Origin: Stephanodiscus triporus
Taxonomy: Eukaryota > Bacillariophyta > Thalassiosirophyceae > Thalassiosirales > Thalassiosiraceae
Direction of reading: 5' to 3'
Assembly (NCBI GenBank): GCA_036939755.1
Contig: JALLAZ010000270.1
Span: 1 to 18,088, forward strand
DNA length: 18,088 nt
Below are positions 1 through 7,499 of this stretch, in pieces. The position numbers and the translations under genes were made by a program. Below the pieces are notes generated by a model. That model was given only the letters and a program-made list of their open reading frames with translations. It was not told where the DNA came from and did not search any database. Every line of letters begins with the position of its first letter. Position 1 is the stretch's first letter.

Positions 1-99
1 TTTTAGCTACTTAAGCTAGATAGAGTGGGTCTTCCAGGAAAATTATCCATCGCTTACAGTATGCAACAATCAACTAGGTAAAGCTCCTAGGAGGGAGGA
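1..99. other. Intergenic, nothing recognised
   Basis: No coding region, RNA gene or repeat could be supported in this short edge segment. Confidence 0.5.
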
Positions 100-345
100 A
101 GGATGACGGCTGATTGAGGATGACGATGACACGGGGGACGACGGGGGGAGAGGGTTGGTGGCGGCGGACAAAGACTACAAATGACAGCGGCGGGCGGCGT
201 TGGACAGGGGAGGACGGGGAAGGGCGAGGGGACGTTTGGGGTGTCGGCGGCTGACGGCGACGGCTGATGGCAGCAGACGACGGAGGGCAGCATTGGCGGC
301 GGAGGCGGCAGGGGGCCGGCGGCAGCGGGGGGGGATTATTTTATG
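100..345. repeat. G-rich low-complexity segment
   Basis: The + strand is strongly enriched in G and in GGC/GAC/GGA-type triplets, with many runs of three to eight G. Open frames here translate only to Arg/Gly/Ala-rich or Pro/Ser/Cys-rich low-complexity peptides, so I do not call a gene. Composition differs sharply from the AT-richer DNA that follows from about 345. Confidence 0.6.
207..231 (+). other. Putative G-quadruplex motif
   Basis: Four G runs (4, 4, 3 and 4 G) are separated by loops of 5, 2 and 3 bases, which satisfies the usual G3+N1-7 rule. Further G runs lie at 133-137, 143-148, 152-154 and around 311-336. Folding potential is inferred from sequence only. Confidence 0.5.
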
Positions 346-359
346 CGTTGTTGGGAGAT

Positions 360-488
360 ATCGTACCTCGAATCGTACCTCGAATCATGCAAAAACCTGG
401 AAAATCGTACGTCGTTTTTGAGGATGTTTTTACACAATTTGTGGTACAAAATTAATTTGTTATGATAAATCGTACCAAAAATCGTAAC
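360..488. repeat. ATCGTAC repeat cluster
   Basis: A 12-bp unit ATCGTACCTCGA occurs twice in perfect tandem (360-371, 372-383) and starts a third time. Further copies of the core ATCGTAC lie at 404-410 and 469-475, with a variant at 481-488. The flanking DNA is AT-rich and has no coding potential. It may be the end of a degraded mobile element or a protein-binding array; the sequence does not decide. Confidence 0.55.
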
Positions 489-622
489 TAAAATTCCCCG
501 ACAGAACGGGCCTAAGGGGTTGCCAATTGAGGTCAAATGATGTGACACGCTAAAAAGCTCAGAATGACGTTTTCGAAATAGTGATTCAACTTCAATACAT
601 TCTTCGTTGCGGTCGAGATTCC

Positions 623-635
623 TTCGAGAAAGTTC
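623..635 (+). promoter_or_regulatory. Heat shock element (TTC-GAA-TTC)
   Basis: The site reads TTCGAGAAAGTTC: three alternating 5-bp units with exact 2-bp spacing, the canonical binding site of an HSF trimer. An extra TTC lies at 619-621 and an out-of-phase GAA at 642-644. It is 415 bp upstream of the heat shock factor start codon, so it is a candidate autoregulatory site. Assuming equal base use, about 0.14 perfect three-unit sites are expected by chance in a window this size, counting both orientations. Confidence 0.6.
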
Positions 636-884
636 TACGCAGAAGTCTGGCGACGTGGCCTATCCACTTTCCCACATAGTCGTTGGGGTGAAAACATAGC
701 TGTTAGCAAAAAGTAAACCAGAATTTGAGTGACTTTCGTTGTGTGGGTTTCCTCTATTATGAGTAATAATATCGTGTCTTGAGATGTTTTTGATGAACTC
801 TGTTCCCTGCAAATACAAATGCAGCTGGCGCCCTAATAACGCGGGGAGGAGAACCATAGTTCGACCTCTCGTTGTGTGTCCTCA

Positions 885-971
885 ATGATGTTCGTCCTCC
901 ACATTCACGTCACTCTCCATGAAGCCTCTTTCTCCATAACACCCATTCGTCACCTGTTGTTCCAGACATAA
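885..971 (+). other. Upstream ORF in the heat shock factor leader
   Basis: An ATG-ATG start opens a 28-codon frame ending in TAA, 79 nt before the main ATG. A second mini-frame of 6 codons begins at 918. If transcription starts upstream of 885, ribosomes would meet these first. The transcript start is unknown, so this is a candidate only. Confidence 0.3.
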
Positions 972-1050
972 GAAGTAGGGAAAGCCAAAGGAAGACGAAG
1001 AACCAAATCCGACAGGAAAGAAAGAAGAAAGTTATTCCACACTGAAGATT

Positions 1051-3018
1051 ATGGCAAATCCATCATCCATCAACCTGGGCGACGTCAGCGGCGGCGGATC
1101 GGCCCTCAACGCGGCATCGGCCAGCGCAATGGACAATCGATTAAGGCATATCATATCCGCATCATGTTCCGTAGTCTCAGCCAACTCCAGATCTTCCTCG
1201 TCTACGAAGTCGTCGTCCGCGACAGCAGCGGCAGCGATGGGTGGCTGGGCTGCCGGGTTAATGGTGGAGGGAGGGCCCGAGGCCACGGAGACTCTTACGA
1301 TGCAGCAGCTCCCCAGCGACAGCAGTCACAATTGTGGCGTCGCACCCTTCGAGGGGAACAAGGAGGACGGGGATGGCAACGAGGACTTACATGCCAATGG
1401 CAGTGCTTCTGCGTCCTGCGCTGCTGTCGCAACCCATACACCTGCCGTACTGGGGGGATTCGACGGTGGCAATCCCATGATCTTGCAGATGGGTGCCCCG
1501 CTCCATCCAGTCGCCGAGTTTCTATTCCAGCTTACCAAGATGTTGACGGATAATAACACGGAATTTATTGAGTGGCGCAATGCCTCAATATTTGTACATG
1601 ATCCTCCGGTGAGATTTTTGCACCATCTTCCTTCTTGTTGTTATGTGTAGGAGACTTTTGACTCATGTTTTTCACTCAGGGTCTGGAAAGAGAGATTTTG
1701 CCGAGGTATTTCCGTCACTCCAATTATTCCAGCTTTGTAAGTAACCAAACAATTGATGCCTTTCAAACTTCCGCACTCCATGAGCCATCGTGTCTCTCAC
1801 CCCGCTTTCATTATCATAATTGCACATACTCTTCAGCAACGTCAGATGAACTACTTTGGCTTTCGTAAGATCGCTGGAAAGGGCAAAATGGCCCCCTGCT
1901 CATACGTCAATGAGCACGCCAAGGAAGACATTTCAAGTCTCCTCTTCATCAAGCGGAAGAAGACAGGAATTTCCAGTGCCGCGGCCAAGCTTTTGGCGCA
2001 GCAAAATCGCATCAACCGCTCCATGGGATTAGGTGGCATGGGCATCGCTGGAAACGCCTTGGGTATGATTGGCTACAATCACGGAGGTATGGGAGGTGCC
2101 GCCGGTGTCCCTGGGGCCGGCGCCACTCTCTCATTAAACAACTTTGCTATGTTGGGGGGAGTTCCCGCCATGGAAGGTGCTGGGAACGTGCTGTCCGCGT
2201 CAAGCTCTCTCAACGATCAGGCAAGTCTCCTCCGTGAGCAGCAGAATATTCTCGCCCAGCTCCAACAAGCCCATGCCTTGGCCATGACCAATACTGGATC
2301 CCTGGGTATGGCAGGATCAGCACAGGGGGGTATTTCTCAATTGACCCAGAGCAAGCTCAATGGCTTGAGCATGAACAGCGTCGTTAACGCCGGCCTCCTA
2401 ACCAACGATCAGGGCAACGTCTACATGAGCTCCAACATTCCGAGCAACTCCGCAGGCGCCGATGCAGCGACGACTCAGTCTCTTCTGATGCAACAAGCAA
2501 CATCTAGCGTTGCTGCTGATGGTAACCTCCCTCAAGCAGGAATGAGTGGCCCCCCTAGCGCGGGGGGGAATTCTGGCAATCTCGTAAGGGTCGATTCTGC
2601 CGCCAACTTACGCGCGTTGATTAACGCACAGATTTCGATGTTCAGCACACCGGGAGACCCGTTCTCATGGTCTACCATGAATACAATTGGAAGCTCGTTG
2701 GGTTCTCAAATGCCATCCTCTCAACAGGGAGGACGATTCAGTTCCATTCCTACGGGGACAACTGGCCTGCTGTATGATTGGAACGAAATTCTCCAGCGAA
2801 GTGCTAACATGGCGGGAGTAGGAAGTGACAATTTTGATTTACCAGGTGCTGGTCCTAACACCATATCTATCCGTCAGCTCGAGCAGCAACTTCTTCAGGG
2901 TAGTAACAGTGAAGGTGCAGCAACTGCTCCCATTGGTCAGTCGTTCAACTTTGGTGGGATCTTTGGTACGGGCGCAGGCGGTGTCCCTCAAGGTTTCCAA
3001 CAAGGCTATCAAACATGA
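1051..3018 (+). CDS. Heat shock transcription factor (HSF family)
   Basis: Nuclear transcription factor that binds inverted GAA repeats as a trimer. Exons are 1051-1608, 1680-1736 and 1837-3018 (598 residues); introns of 71 and 100 bp begin GTGAGA and GTAAGT, end in CAG and keep the frame. ATG 1051 is the first after an in-frame TAG at 976. Residues 1-150 are a Ser/Ala/Gly-rich extension. The DNA-binding domain spans about 155-247: FLFQL at the start, [13 protein letters not shown] then [11 protein letters not shown] forming the recognition helix (intron 2 falls inside it), ending in FIKRKK. The helix resembles FVRQLNMYGFRK of animal and plant HSFs, with the QRQ...YFGF form I associate with diatoms. 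A Gly/Met-rich linker is followed by a short heptad region (about 330-354) that may be the trimerisation domain; it is shorter than usual. The C-terminus is Gln/Ser/Gly-rich, typical of activation regions. Diatoms carry many HSF paralogues, so orthology cannot be set. Confidence 0.93.
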
Positions 3019-3638
3019 GAGAAGAATCCTGATGTGTATACAAAGCTAGAGTGCCCCTGCGATGCCGATACATAACTACATTAGTAAATACATGTTTTGA
3101 TGAACAAATGATCAGCTAGAGCTTGGAGAGTGCGCATTCATCGAGGTAGGAGATTCGAGCTATGCTACGACCAATTACTGAGTTTCTCGAACCGTCTCCC
3201 GTCTCGTCAACAGCCACAAAGAAGGTGAAGAAGGCACAGGACTTGTTCAGCCGTCAAGTCGGGCAGCTGCTGCGAGGCTGACCAAGAAAGGCGTTTGGAC
3301 ACGGCGCTAGGAATTGAATTGTCTTTTCCCCAACAGTTCGTCAACTCCTCGCGTACCAAAATGTTAAGGCTGACATATATTTTTGAATTGGTCAACAATA
3401 GGCGGGCTGAGTCTAGCACATGAATTCCTGAAACTATTAATAATAATACTCTATTAGCTAGGAGGACCGACAAACAAGCAACGCGGACAGATCCCGGCAT
3501 GTGTTTGTGGGGTTCCTGGTAGCTTGTTCAAGACTCTAGAGCAATCAAGAGACGTCCCAGTGGATGCAGGATTCCCTCTGAAGACGCTTGGCGGTCATGA
3601 GACAAAAACCCAGCAAACAAAATGGTGTTGACTTGATC
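3019..3638. other. Intergenic between convergent genes
   Basis: Lies between the stops of the heat shock factor (+) and the unknown 194-residue gene (-), so it should hold both 3' ends. I found no clear AATAAA, tRNA or repeat array. A 97-codon minus-strand frame at 3207-3500 is Leu/Val/Cys-rich, without recognisable motif, and is not called. Confidence 0.5.
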
Positions 3639-4223
3639 TCATTCCTCCTCATCGGTCTTATATGATGACATGTTGGATGCGGCAACCTCAGCGCCCAATC
3701 CTTCGAGAAACGATCTCGTTCCACTCCCCGATCGATATTCAACCAAGGATTCGCTGGGAATGGTATCCACATATTTTTTCTTGTCGCCACCAGAAATATC
3801 AGCACCTTTCTCATTCAGAGAATAAGGATTCTCCTCCCGTAACCTTGCCCCGACACCTTCGTCGAAGGGCGTGCGACGTGCCAGCTCAAACATGGGCACG
3901 GGCATGGCCTTCCCTCGAATAAACATAGACCGCCCACTTTGCGTCATTTGCTCGCGCGTTGTCTTCGTTTGGGCCGATGCCGCCTGTGCCTCCGTCTTCC
4001 AAGCCCCTGATCCAACTATCAACGGGTTCTTCTCCGGTACTGGACCGCCAAGAATCGACCCATTTGTGCTCATGCCCTTTTCGCTAACATGTCGACCAGG
4101 TTTCCAGTTGACCTCCTCGACGCCAACGCCGGTGGCTATCTTTGATGGGGGCTGAGGAATGTGTTTCTTGGAATTGGGTGACGGTGCCCATCCGCTCCAG
4201 TCTACCATAGTCTCGAGGGTCAT
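3639..4223 (-). CDS. Hypothetical protein, divergent from meckelin
   Basis: Intronless frame of 194 residues that I do not recognise. It is polar, Gly/Ser/Lys/Glu-rich, has no predicted membrane segment or signal peptide, and ends in an acidic DEEE tail. Short patches look structured or conserved: VDWSGWAP near the start, EEVNWKPGRH, MFELARRTPFDEGVG and RSFLEGLGAEVAAS. The frame stays open upstream of the first ATG only through non-ATG codons. ATG 4223 is therefore used, but ATG 4208 (MVDWSGW) has a better context, with A at -3 and G at +4. The start sits 102 bp from the meckelin start on the opposite strand, so a shared promoter is likely. A role alongside meckelin in cilia is a guess from position only. 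Confidence 0.55.
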   Translation of the reverse strand: MTLETMVDWSGWAPSPNSKKHIPQPPSKIATGVGVEEVNWKPGRHVSEKGMSTNGSILGGPVPEKNPLIVGSGAWKTEAQAASAQTKTTREQMTQSGRSMFIRGKAMPVPMFELARRTPFDEGVGARLREENPYSLNEKGADISGGDKKKYVDTIPSESLVEYRSGSGTRSFLEGLGAEVAASNMSSYKTDEEE

Positions 4224-4325
4224 TGATGTAACTTTCCGAAAAGTGACGGCGGTCTCGTTTAAAAATTGAAATCGTGAGAACAAGGGGGGACGGGAGAATC
4301 ACTAAGTACGCGACGACGTCACACC
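4224..4325. promoter_or_regulatory. Compact divergent promoter/leader
   Basis: Only 102 bp separate the start codons of the unknown minus-strand gene and meckelin, so both leaders and any shared control sites must lie here or within the genes. It contains GACGTCAC (4315-4322), one base off a palindromic bZIP/CRE site, directly before the meckelin ATG. No TATA box is evident. Confidence 0.45.
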
Positions 4326-7300
4326 ATGAAATCAAGTTTGACCTTGTTATTTTCAGCTGTACCTCTAGTTCTGCAGCTTCTTTTTTGGCAGTCTCACAGT
4401 GCAGCAACGTTTCCAGTCCCAATAAATCTACAATGCCCCGCCCTTCACTCGTTCGACGACACGGGGCTTCACTGCGAGGAATGCGACTCAAGAAAAATCT
4501 GTGGTTGTCCGTCGACTTCATTGCTTGTTAATGTTGAGTGCTCAAAAGATCAAATGTGGCAGGGGAAATGCGAAGAAACATTTTGCTCTACCGGATGCCA
4601 TGACGACGAGATGGCTGTATCACATGACCGACGAGCTTGTGTACCCTGCTACAACACTGACCAAAACTCGATCTATGAATCATCTGAATATGATGCCATC
4701 TCAAGCGACTGCACTTGCAACAATCCTACGAAAGGTGTTCCTACTAGAAAGCGACTGGCGACAAAAAAGCTTGTAGAAATCTACGATTCGTCAGGATTGC
4801 CGACCAGAAAAGATTGTTTGAGATGTCCAGAAGGAATGGCGGTCATAACGGATAACTTGATCGAAGATGGACAGCAATTCTTTGTCACTGCAGGCAGAAA
4901 ATACATGGCTGATCCCTATTCGTGTGTTTCGTGTCCCGATCCTCGTCATATGTTTTTCGACATGGACTATTCTTGTGTTTGTATTGATGGATACTTTCTG
5001 ACGGGTGAAGCCTCTGCGGGTGAACAGTCATGCATAAAAAACACCCCTTCTGTATCCTCAACATCTTACTCCAAAGTTCACTTTCGGGATCCGTTTAGAC
5101 TGGAGGCAAGCGATGACTTCACGCTTGAATCAATTCTTTTCTCTCATTTGTACATCAAGGCGGCATCTGAGTGCGAATTCTATTCAGGCTCTTCCGGGAC
5201 GGGTCGCCGTTCCTGTCAAGCCTTGGGTAACCTATGCGTCTTGAGCATGTACGACCAAGACACGCCGGCCTGTAAACAACTCGAAGTAATATATCAAAGG
5301 CGCCAAGAATCTTATCACGGTATTGTCGGCTGGAAAGACACACTTCCTTATCTTTTCTATCGTGGCGAGCCAGAGTATATATTAAATGACAGAGGTATCA
5401 ATATGAGAGTATCGTTTCACCCAGAAGTTGACCACGTGCATGTTTTGCAGTTCAAGTTTGCTAAGTACACCATGAACGGCACGTTTGTCGGAATCGAAGA
5501 AGTGCAAAATCAATTTGAATTCTGTGCTCAAGACTCTCTGAGTGTAGATAAGAGTCGGAGTCACTGGTCGGTGTTCGGATTGAGCTACCGTGTTGAGCAC
5601 ACCTGTCCGATAAGCAGCCTTGTCGGAAACGAGATGTTCCTTTACGATATGTACCTTGTTGATGAAAGCGCAGATGCATGCAAATCGGAATCGGATTGCT
5701 TGTACGGGGTGCCAGTATTGATACGCAATCTCGTGAAAGATGACAAGTTCCCAAATGTTAACCAGCGACTTGGTGATGACATCGATGATGTTTATACACG
5801 TCGTTTCTTCCTCTTTGACAGTAAGTCTGGGCAAACCTCGTCAGGCATCGAGGCTGTGCGCTACGCAAAGAAAATTGTACTGCAGATACAAATTCAATCA
5901 GAGCAAACCAGACTTTATCCCCCGAAGCTGACTATTGAATATGCAACTGCTACCAAAGGGAGTTGGTCAGGCGAAGAGGAAATCTCCTCAGTGTTCCAGG
6001 TTGAATACTCAATGAAGACCGATAAATTTTGGGAATCGATTCAGATTATGATTGGATTTCTCTGTGCATTTGGGGTGGTAATCTTTGGAATTCGATTGAA
6101 CAATTGGCAAAGTCGCCAAAGGGCTAGTGATGACGGATCGGCTGGGTCAATATTTGGTCTTTCTTTGGTGCTTCACGCTTTGATGGTTGCCAGTCATACC
6201 TTCGTGGTGCTACTTTTTTTTTTCATCTTCATGATTTGTCTGTATTGGTTTGTCTTCTTCAAGCTACAGAATGAGGTTTATATTTTGTTGCCACCAAAAG
6301 ACGAGTTCATCTTTTTTGAGATATCATTTCGTTCCCTATTCTGGTGTTCAACAATTCACATGGCATACGTCATTTCAAAACAGTGTATGAGTGACATAAT
6401 CTTTGTCGACTGGGAGTGCCGTAGAGGGGGCAATTCCGGCAATGGCGTTTCAATGTGGAGGTTGGCCACAGTTGCCAATCATTTCAACAAGATTCAGTCG
6501 AGGCGTCGAAGTAACATTGAATTTTCTTTGATATTTGTCGGATTTGTCATGATAGGTCTTCGCCAAAATCAAAATGCACTCCCCTACCCTAATTTTCATT
6601 ACCACTACAGTGGAAACAATGGCAACATTGCATTGGAATTCGCAAACACGGTCATCTTCTGGATTGCTGCCGCCATCATCCAGTGGTTATGGCGATTTAT
6701 CGTTTACGAGCGCTTTCTCGATGAGCCTCCCTCCACGAAGTTTGTAGACCTTTGCACGATGTGCAACATCTCAGTTTTCATAATGGTGGAGAACCATAAG
6801 GGCTACTACCTGCATGGTAAGTCTCCATACGAATCTGCAGATTGCAGCATGGAGGGACTACTGAAGAACTTAAAACGAGAAGGTAGGGGAACAACGACTA
6901 CTCGTGGTCTTGTTGGAGCCACGGGCGGATGTCAGATTTTTACTTTCTTTGCTAGTCCAGTCTTTCGCCGCCAGATTTCCAAGATTTATAGCTACGCTAG
7001 GCCAGGTCAAGAGCATCGCTTCTACCAATCTAACAACGATGCAGAAAAGAACCACCTTGCAAGGGCCGAAGTCACCGTCTTCTTGCAGAGTTTCATTAAC
7101 AGGCAACCATCTCCATCTAGGGATGGACTGAGCTACGTCGTCAGAGAATCATGGATGGCTGAAAGGCTCTTAAGCGTTACACCCGCTGAGTTCCGAACGA
7201 AGAGCGAGCCAAAATGCATCATGTATCAGGATGATGATGGATTTTTATCATCAACATTTCTAGATCTTGGCATAGAGGTCGATCTACTCATTCATGATAT

Positions 7301-7457
7301 TCTCACGTACAATGCAGCCAGTATGGCCTTCAACAATGTTGGGGTTTCAATCTTTTTGACATATCTAATGCACCTACTTAGGACAGCCAGTAGGTCATGG
7401 TTTGGAACACGAAATTTATCCGATAAGTCTTTTATTGACCCAAGATTCTTCGAGTAA
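4326..7457 (+). CDS. TMEM67: Meckelin (TMEM67/MKS3) homologue
   Basis: Meckelin is a multi-pass protein of the MKS module at the ciliary transition zone, which gates protein entry into cilia. This intronless frame encodes 1043 residues; human meckelin is about 995. A signal peptide covers roughly 1-26, then a cysteine-rich ectodomain with many CxxC pairs (about 36-240) and a beta-rich region to about 565. Hydrophobic segments follow near 573-592, 609-630, 629-646, 668-686, 731-746 and 772-796. Meckelin landmarks are in order: FVDWE (693-697), an SMWR...VANHFNKIQ block from about 710 (human SIWR...VANEWNEIQ), YERF (794-797), FVDLCTMCNISVF from 806, KGYYLHGKS (825-833), LKRE, and the terminal DKSFIDPRFF (human SKTLVDQRF). 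ATG 4326 has A at -3. A run of ten T (6214-6223) does not break the frame, since homology continues on both sides. Its presence argues for a lineage that still makes cilia, such as centric diatoms with flagellate sperm. Confidence 0.95.
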   Translation: MKSSLTLLFSAVPLVLQLLFWQSHSAATFPVPINLQCPALHSFDDTGLHCEECDSRKICGCPSTSLLVNVECSKDQMWQGKCEETFCSTGCHDDEMAVSHDRRACVPCYNTDQNSIYESSEYDAISSDCTCNNPTKGVPTRKRLATKKLVEIYDSSGLPTRKDCLRCPEGMAVITDNLIEDGQQFFVTAGRKYMADPYSCVSCPDPRHMFFDMDYSCVCIDGYFLTGEASAGEQSCIKNTPSVSSTSYSKVHFRDPFRLEASDDFTLESILFSHLYIKAASECEFYSGSSGTGRRSCQALGNLCVLSMYDQDTPACKQLEVIYQRRQESYHGIVGWKDTLPYLFYRGEPEYILNDRGINMRVSFHPEVDHVHVLQFKFAKYTMNGTFVGIEEVQNQFEFCAQDSLSVDKSRSHWSVFGLSYRVEHTCPISSLVGNEMFLYDMYLVDESADACKSESDCLYGVPVLIRNLVKDDKFPNVNQRLGDDIDDVYTRRFFLFDSKSGQTSSGIEAVRYAKKIVLQIQIQSEQTRLYPPKLTIEYATATKGSWSGEEEISSVFQVEYSMKTDKFWESIQIMIGFLCAFGVVIFGIRLNNWQSRQRASDDGSAGSIFGLSLVLHALMVASHTFVVLLFFFIFMICLYWFVFFKLQNEVYILLPPKDEFIFFEISFRSLFWCSTIHMAYVISKQCMSDIIFVDWECRRGGNSGNGVSMWRLATVANHFNKIQSRRRSNIEFSLIFVGFVMIGLRQNQNALPYPNFHYHYSGNNGNIALEFANTVIFWIAAAIIQWLWRFIVYERFLDEPPSTKFVDLCTMCNISVFIMVENHKGYYLHGKSPYESADCSMEGLLKNLKREGRGTTTTRGLVGATGGCQIFTFFASPVFRRQISKIYSYARPGQEHRFYQSNNDAEKNHLARAEVTVFLQSFINRQPSPSRDGLSYVVRESWMAERLLSVTPAEFRTKSEPKCIMYQDDDGFLSSTFLDLGIEVDLLIHDILTYNAASMAFNNVGVSIFLTYLMHLLRTASRSWFGTRNLSDKSFIDPRFFE

Positions 7458-7462
7458 ACTAC

Positions 7463-7468
7463 AATAAA
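7463..7468 (+). terminator. AATAAA polyadenylation-type signal
   Basis: AATAAA starts 6 bp after the meckelin stop codon, inside the 42-bp gap to the stop of the convergent kinase gene. Cleavage 10-30 bp downstream would place the meckelin 3' end at or inside the kinase 3' end, so the two transcripts probably overlap. Confidence 0.4.
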
Positions 7469-7499
7469 ATTATTAGAATGCTGGTAATGAACACTATTC

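Larger units (their letters stand above)
489..1050 (+). promoter_or_regulatory. Upstream region of the heat shock factor gene
   Basis: No convincing gene lies here; a 65-codon minus-strand frame at 660-857 has no recognisable feature. The segment holds a heat shock element at 623-635 and an upstream ORF at 885-971. From about 965 it becomes purine-rich (many AAG/GAA), as expected of a transcribed leader. No clear TATA box was found. Confidence 0.5.

Noticed and set aside
87..293. Minus-strand 68-codon frame rich in Pro, Ser and Cys
   Set aside because: It lies wholly in the G-rich low-complexity block; the composition explains the open frame and there is no domain.
3207..3500. Minus-strand 97-codon frame between HSF and the unknown gene
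   Set aside because: No recognisable motif, unusual Leu/Val/Cys-rich composition, and it sits where two 3' ends should lie.
4224..4283. N-terminal extension of the unknown minus-strand protein to 4283
   Set aside because: The codon at 4283 is TTG; the first ATG is at 4223.
4315..4322. CRE/bZIP site GACGTCAC before meckelin
   Set aside because: Short and imperfect, and probably within the leader; noted in the promoter entry but not called as a site.
6214..6223. Ten-T run as a possible frameshift in meckelin
   Set aside because: Meckelin features continue in the same frame on both sides.
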